From NCBI RefSeq assembly GCF_000147675.1, contig NZ_ADGQ01000060.1:116586-180585 (forward strand): DNA of 64,000 bases. Reading direction: 5' to 3'. Position 1 is the stretch's first letter; each line of letters opens with the position of its first letter. The notes beneath the pieces were generated by a model. That model was not told the DNA's origin. It made no database searches and saw only the letters and a list, made by a program, of their open reading frames with translations. This stretch comes from Peptostreptococcus stomatis DSM 17678. GTDB lineage: Bacteria > Bacillota > Clostridia > Peptostreptococcales > Peptostreptococcaceae. The position numbers and the translations under genes are program-made. Shown here piece by piece: positions 63,986-64,000 of this stretch.

Positions 63986-64000
63986 GCTTAAAAGGCATCT

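Overview
The window reads as chromosome of a low-GC, Gram-positive anaerobe of the Clostridia. The support is cell-wall-binding CWB2 surface proteins, rubredoxin, pyruvate phosphate dikinase with its CcpN-like/PSRP regulators, a SCIFF ranthipeptide precursor, ECF transport, and the clostridial order rnc - Elp3-like radical SAM - smc - ftsY. A member of the Peptostreptococcaceae is the best guess from gene content; this is inference, since no 16S gene is present.

Layout. (1) 1-1.5 kb: the 3' end of an FAD/NAD(P) disulfide oxidoreductase, then two dead genes: an Mrr-type restriction nuclease with an amber codon at position 6, and the last ~50 codons of a carboxylesterase. (2) 1.76-9.7 kb: a predicted extracytoplasmic flavin relay. 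It holds a 1338-residue wall protein combining CWB2 repeats and two FMN-binding domains, a small multi-spanning haem/ferric-reductase-like membrane protein, and two membrane-anchored FMN-binding proteins with one and four flavinylation motifs. (3) 9.7-14.3 kb: TetR regulator, rifampin-phosphotransferase/PEP-synthase-like enzyme and MATE exporter. (4) 14.3-22 kb: small membrane proteins, TraX, F420-0 glutamate-ligase-like protein, glycerol dehydrogenase, rubredoxin, split chromate transporter and an ECF S component. (5) 22-24.3 kb: map and the attenuated infC-rpmI-rplT operon with an AUU start. (6) 24.4-32 kb: a DUF948-like protein, a 3D-domain wall protein, an XRE-cupin regulator, and a ruvCAB-queA-tgt-yajC run followed by a SCIFF peptide gene without its usual maturase. 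(7) 32-52.5 kb: a CWB2-only protein, an LTA-synthase-like enzyme, KtrBA potassium uptake, an rRNA methyltransferase, the CcpN/PSRP/PPDK module, nagB, phosphoglucomutase, efp, rnc, the radical SAM gene, smc and ftsY.

(8) 52.6-64 kb is accessory DNA. A type I methylase gene (hsdM) is frameshifted and then cut off mid-domain. Directly after it come two overlapping large serine recombinases with two small accessory genes on the minus strand. A complete second type I restriction-modification system (Phd/YefM-like protein, hsdM, hsdS, hsdR) follows on the plus strand. The simplest reading is that a recombinase element, perhaps carrying the intact system, landed in an older restriction locus.

The most unusual items are the flavin relay with its structured leader and repeat growth, the orphan SCIFF precursor, the restriction system apparently nested in a broken one, and the operator pair at an antitoxin-like gene that leads the new restriction operon. 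No rRNA, tRNA or CRISPR array was seen.
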